Source: Anaerolineaceae bacterium (lineage in GTDB: Bacteria > Chloroflexota > Anaerolineae > Anaerolineales > Anaerolineaceae). Taken from it: a DNA stretch of 14,988 nt. Positions within the stretch are counted from its first letter, which is position 1, and every line of letters starts with the position of its first letter. Shown piece after piece: positions 14,605 to 14,988 of the stretch. The position numbers and the translations under genes are program-made. The stretch covers positions 1 to 14,988 of the forward strand of contig DPKV01000061.1 in assembly GCA_003542325.1 (NCBI GenBank), written 5' to 3'. Under the pieces are notes generated by a model. It was not told the origin of the DNA. It saw only the letters and a list, made by a program, of their open reading frames with translations, and ran no database searches.

Positions 14605-14633
14605 TTGAAGATTGGCTTTTAAATGGTTATTAT
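14605..14633 (+). promoter_or_regulatory. Promoter of the cfa gene
   Basis: TTGAAG (14605-14610, four of six) and TATTAT (14628-14633, five of six) are separated by exactly 17 bases. The start of transcription would be near 14640, giving a leader of about 87 bases. A minus-strand TTGACA (14652-14647) in the same divergent spacer may belong to the DUF218 gene, but its -10 is poor. Confidence 0.6.
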
Positions 14634-14726
14634 TTAATTACACCCCTGTCAACCTCAACAACCCCATCACTTTTCATCGTCTTTTGGGTTATTACTCTTA
14701 ACACCGGGTTCAAAAAGGATCTTGTC

Positions 14727-14988
14727 ATGAGAAAATCCGAACAAACTGTACGGGAATTGTTGGAATCGGCTGACATTAAGGTTGGTGGCAGTCGCCCCTG
14801 GGATATTCAAGTCCATAACGACCAGTTTTATGACCGAATCCTGCGGGATGCATCACTGGGATTGGGGGAAGGCTATGTGGATGGCTGGTGGGACTGCGAG
14901 GCCGTTGACCAATTCATCGACCGGGTTCTGCGCGCCGATTTACGGAAAGCCGTTGAGCGGAACTGGCGGTTGGCGTTTCAGGTCCTGC
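14727..14988 (+). CDS. cfa: Cyclopropane-fatty-acyl-phospholipid synthase, N-terminal part
   Basis: Only the first 87 residues are in the window; the frame is open to the edge. The ATG at 14727 has AAGGA seven bases upstream. The peptide runs VRELLESADIKVGGSRPWDI, then a segment around FYDRILRDASLGLGEGYVDG, WWDCEAVDQFIDRVLRADL. This matches the start of E. coli Cfa closely (LGLGESYMDGWWECDRLD in that protein), including length and order. The enzyme transfers a methylene group from S-adenosylmethionine to double bonds of membrane phospholipids, stiffening the membrane under stress. The catalytic methyltransferase domain lies beyond the window. Confidence 0.9.
   Translation, partial: MRKSEQTVRELLESADIKVGGSRPWDIQVHNDQFYDRILRDASLGLGEGYVDGWWDCEAVDQFIDRVLRADLRKAVERNWRLAFQVL

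Overview
The window looks like chromosome of a Chloroflexota bacterium, probably class Anaerolineae. This is inferred from a T-box-controlled phenylalanyl-tRNA synthetase operon, a PheS variant, a secreted beta-propeller protein ending in a YLPLVVK-type tail, and moderately high GC in genes between AT-rich spacers. No sequence search could be run, so the taxonomy is provisional. No rRNA, tRNA, CRISPR array or complete transposase gene was seen.

Layout. Positions 1-194 (minus) hold the start of a small membrane protein. Positions 195-692 are a spacer with a 173-bp MITE-like element and a tandem 16-bp repeat that runs up to a TATAAT promoter. The promoter drives a plus-strand glycosyltransferase-methyltransferase fusion (693-2105). 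On the minus strand follow a 5'-truncated GGDEF protein (2120-2632) and a 3'-truncated radical SAM gene (2665-2889), joined back to back by an apparent deletion. Next come an aldo/keto reductase with its own terminator (2983-3957) and a large secreted BNR/Asp-box propeller protein (4299-6779). Its upstream spacer carries a second copy of the same MITE (6899-7071). Positions 7381-8616 are a second scar: the last 41 codons of guaA abut a DUF1566 gene that has lost its 5' end and carries a frameshift.

Positions 8697-13238 form the phenylalanyl-tRNA synthetase operon on the minus strand: sigma-70-like promoter, T-box leader with terminator, pheS, a four-helix-bundle (S23/IVS-type) gene, and pheT. 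The four-helix-bundle gene sits in a cassette bounded by inverted arrays of a GTGAATG-like heptamer. After a non-coding stretch with inverted and direct repeats comes a DUF218 (SanA/YdcF-like) membrane protein (minus). A divergent promoter then leads to the start of a cyclopropane-fatty-acyl-phospholipid synthase gene (plus), cut by the window end.

The strongest observations are the two MITE copies with perfect 10-bp target duplications, the repeat-bounded cassette inside the phe operon, the two abrupt mid-gene joins (ancient deletions or assembly errors), and the conserved-looking C-terminal tail of the propeller protein. I found no convincing undescribed multi-gene system. The most system-like candidate is the heptamer-bounded four-helix-bundle cassette.
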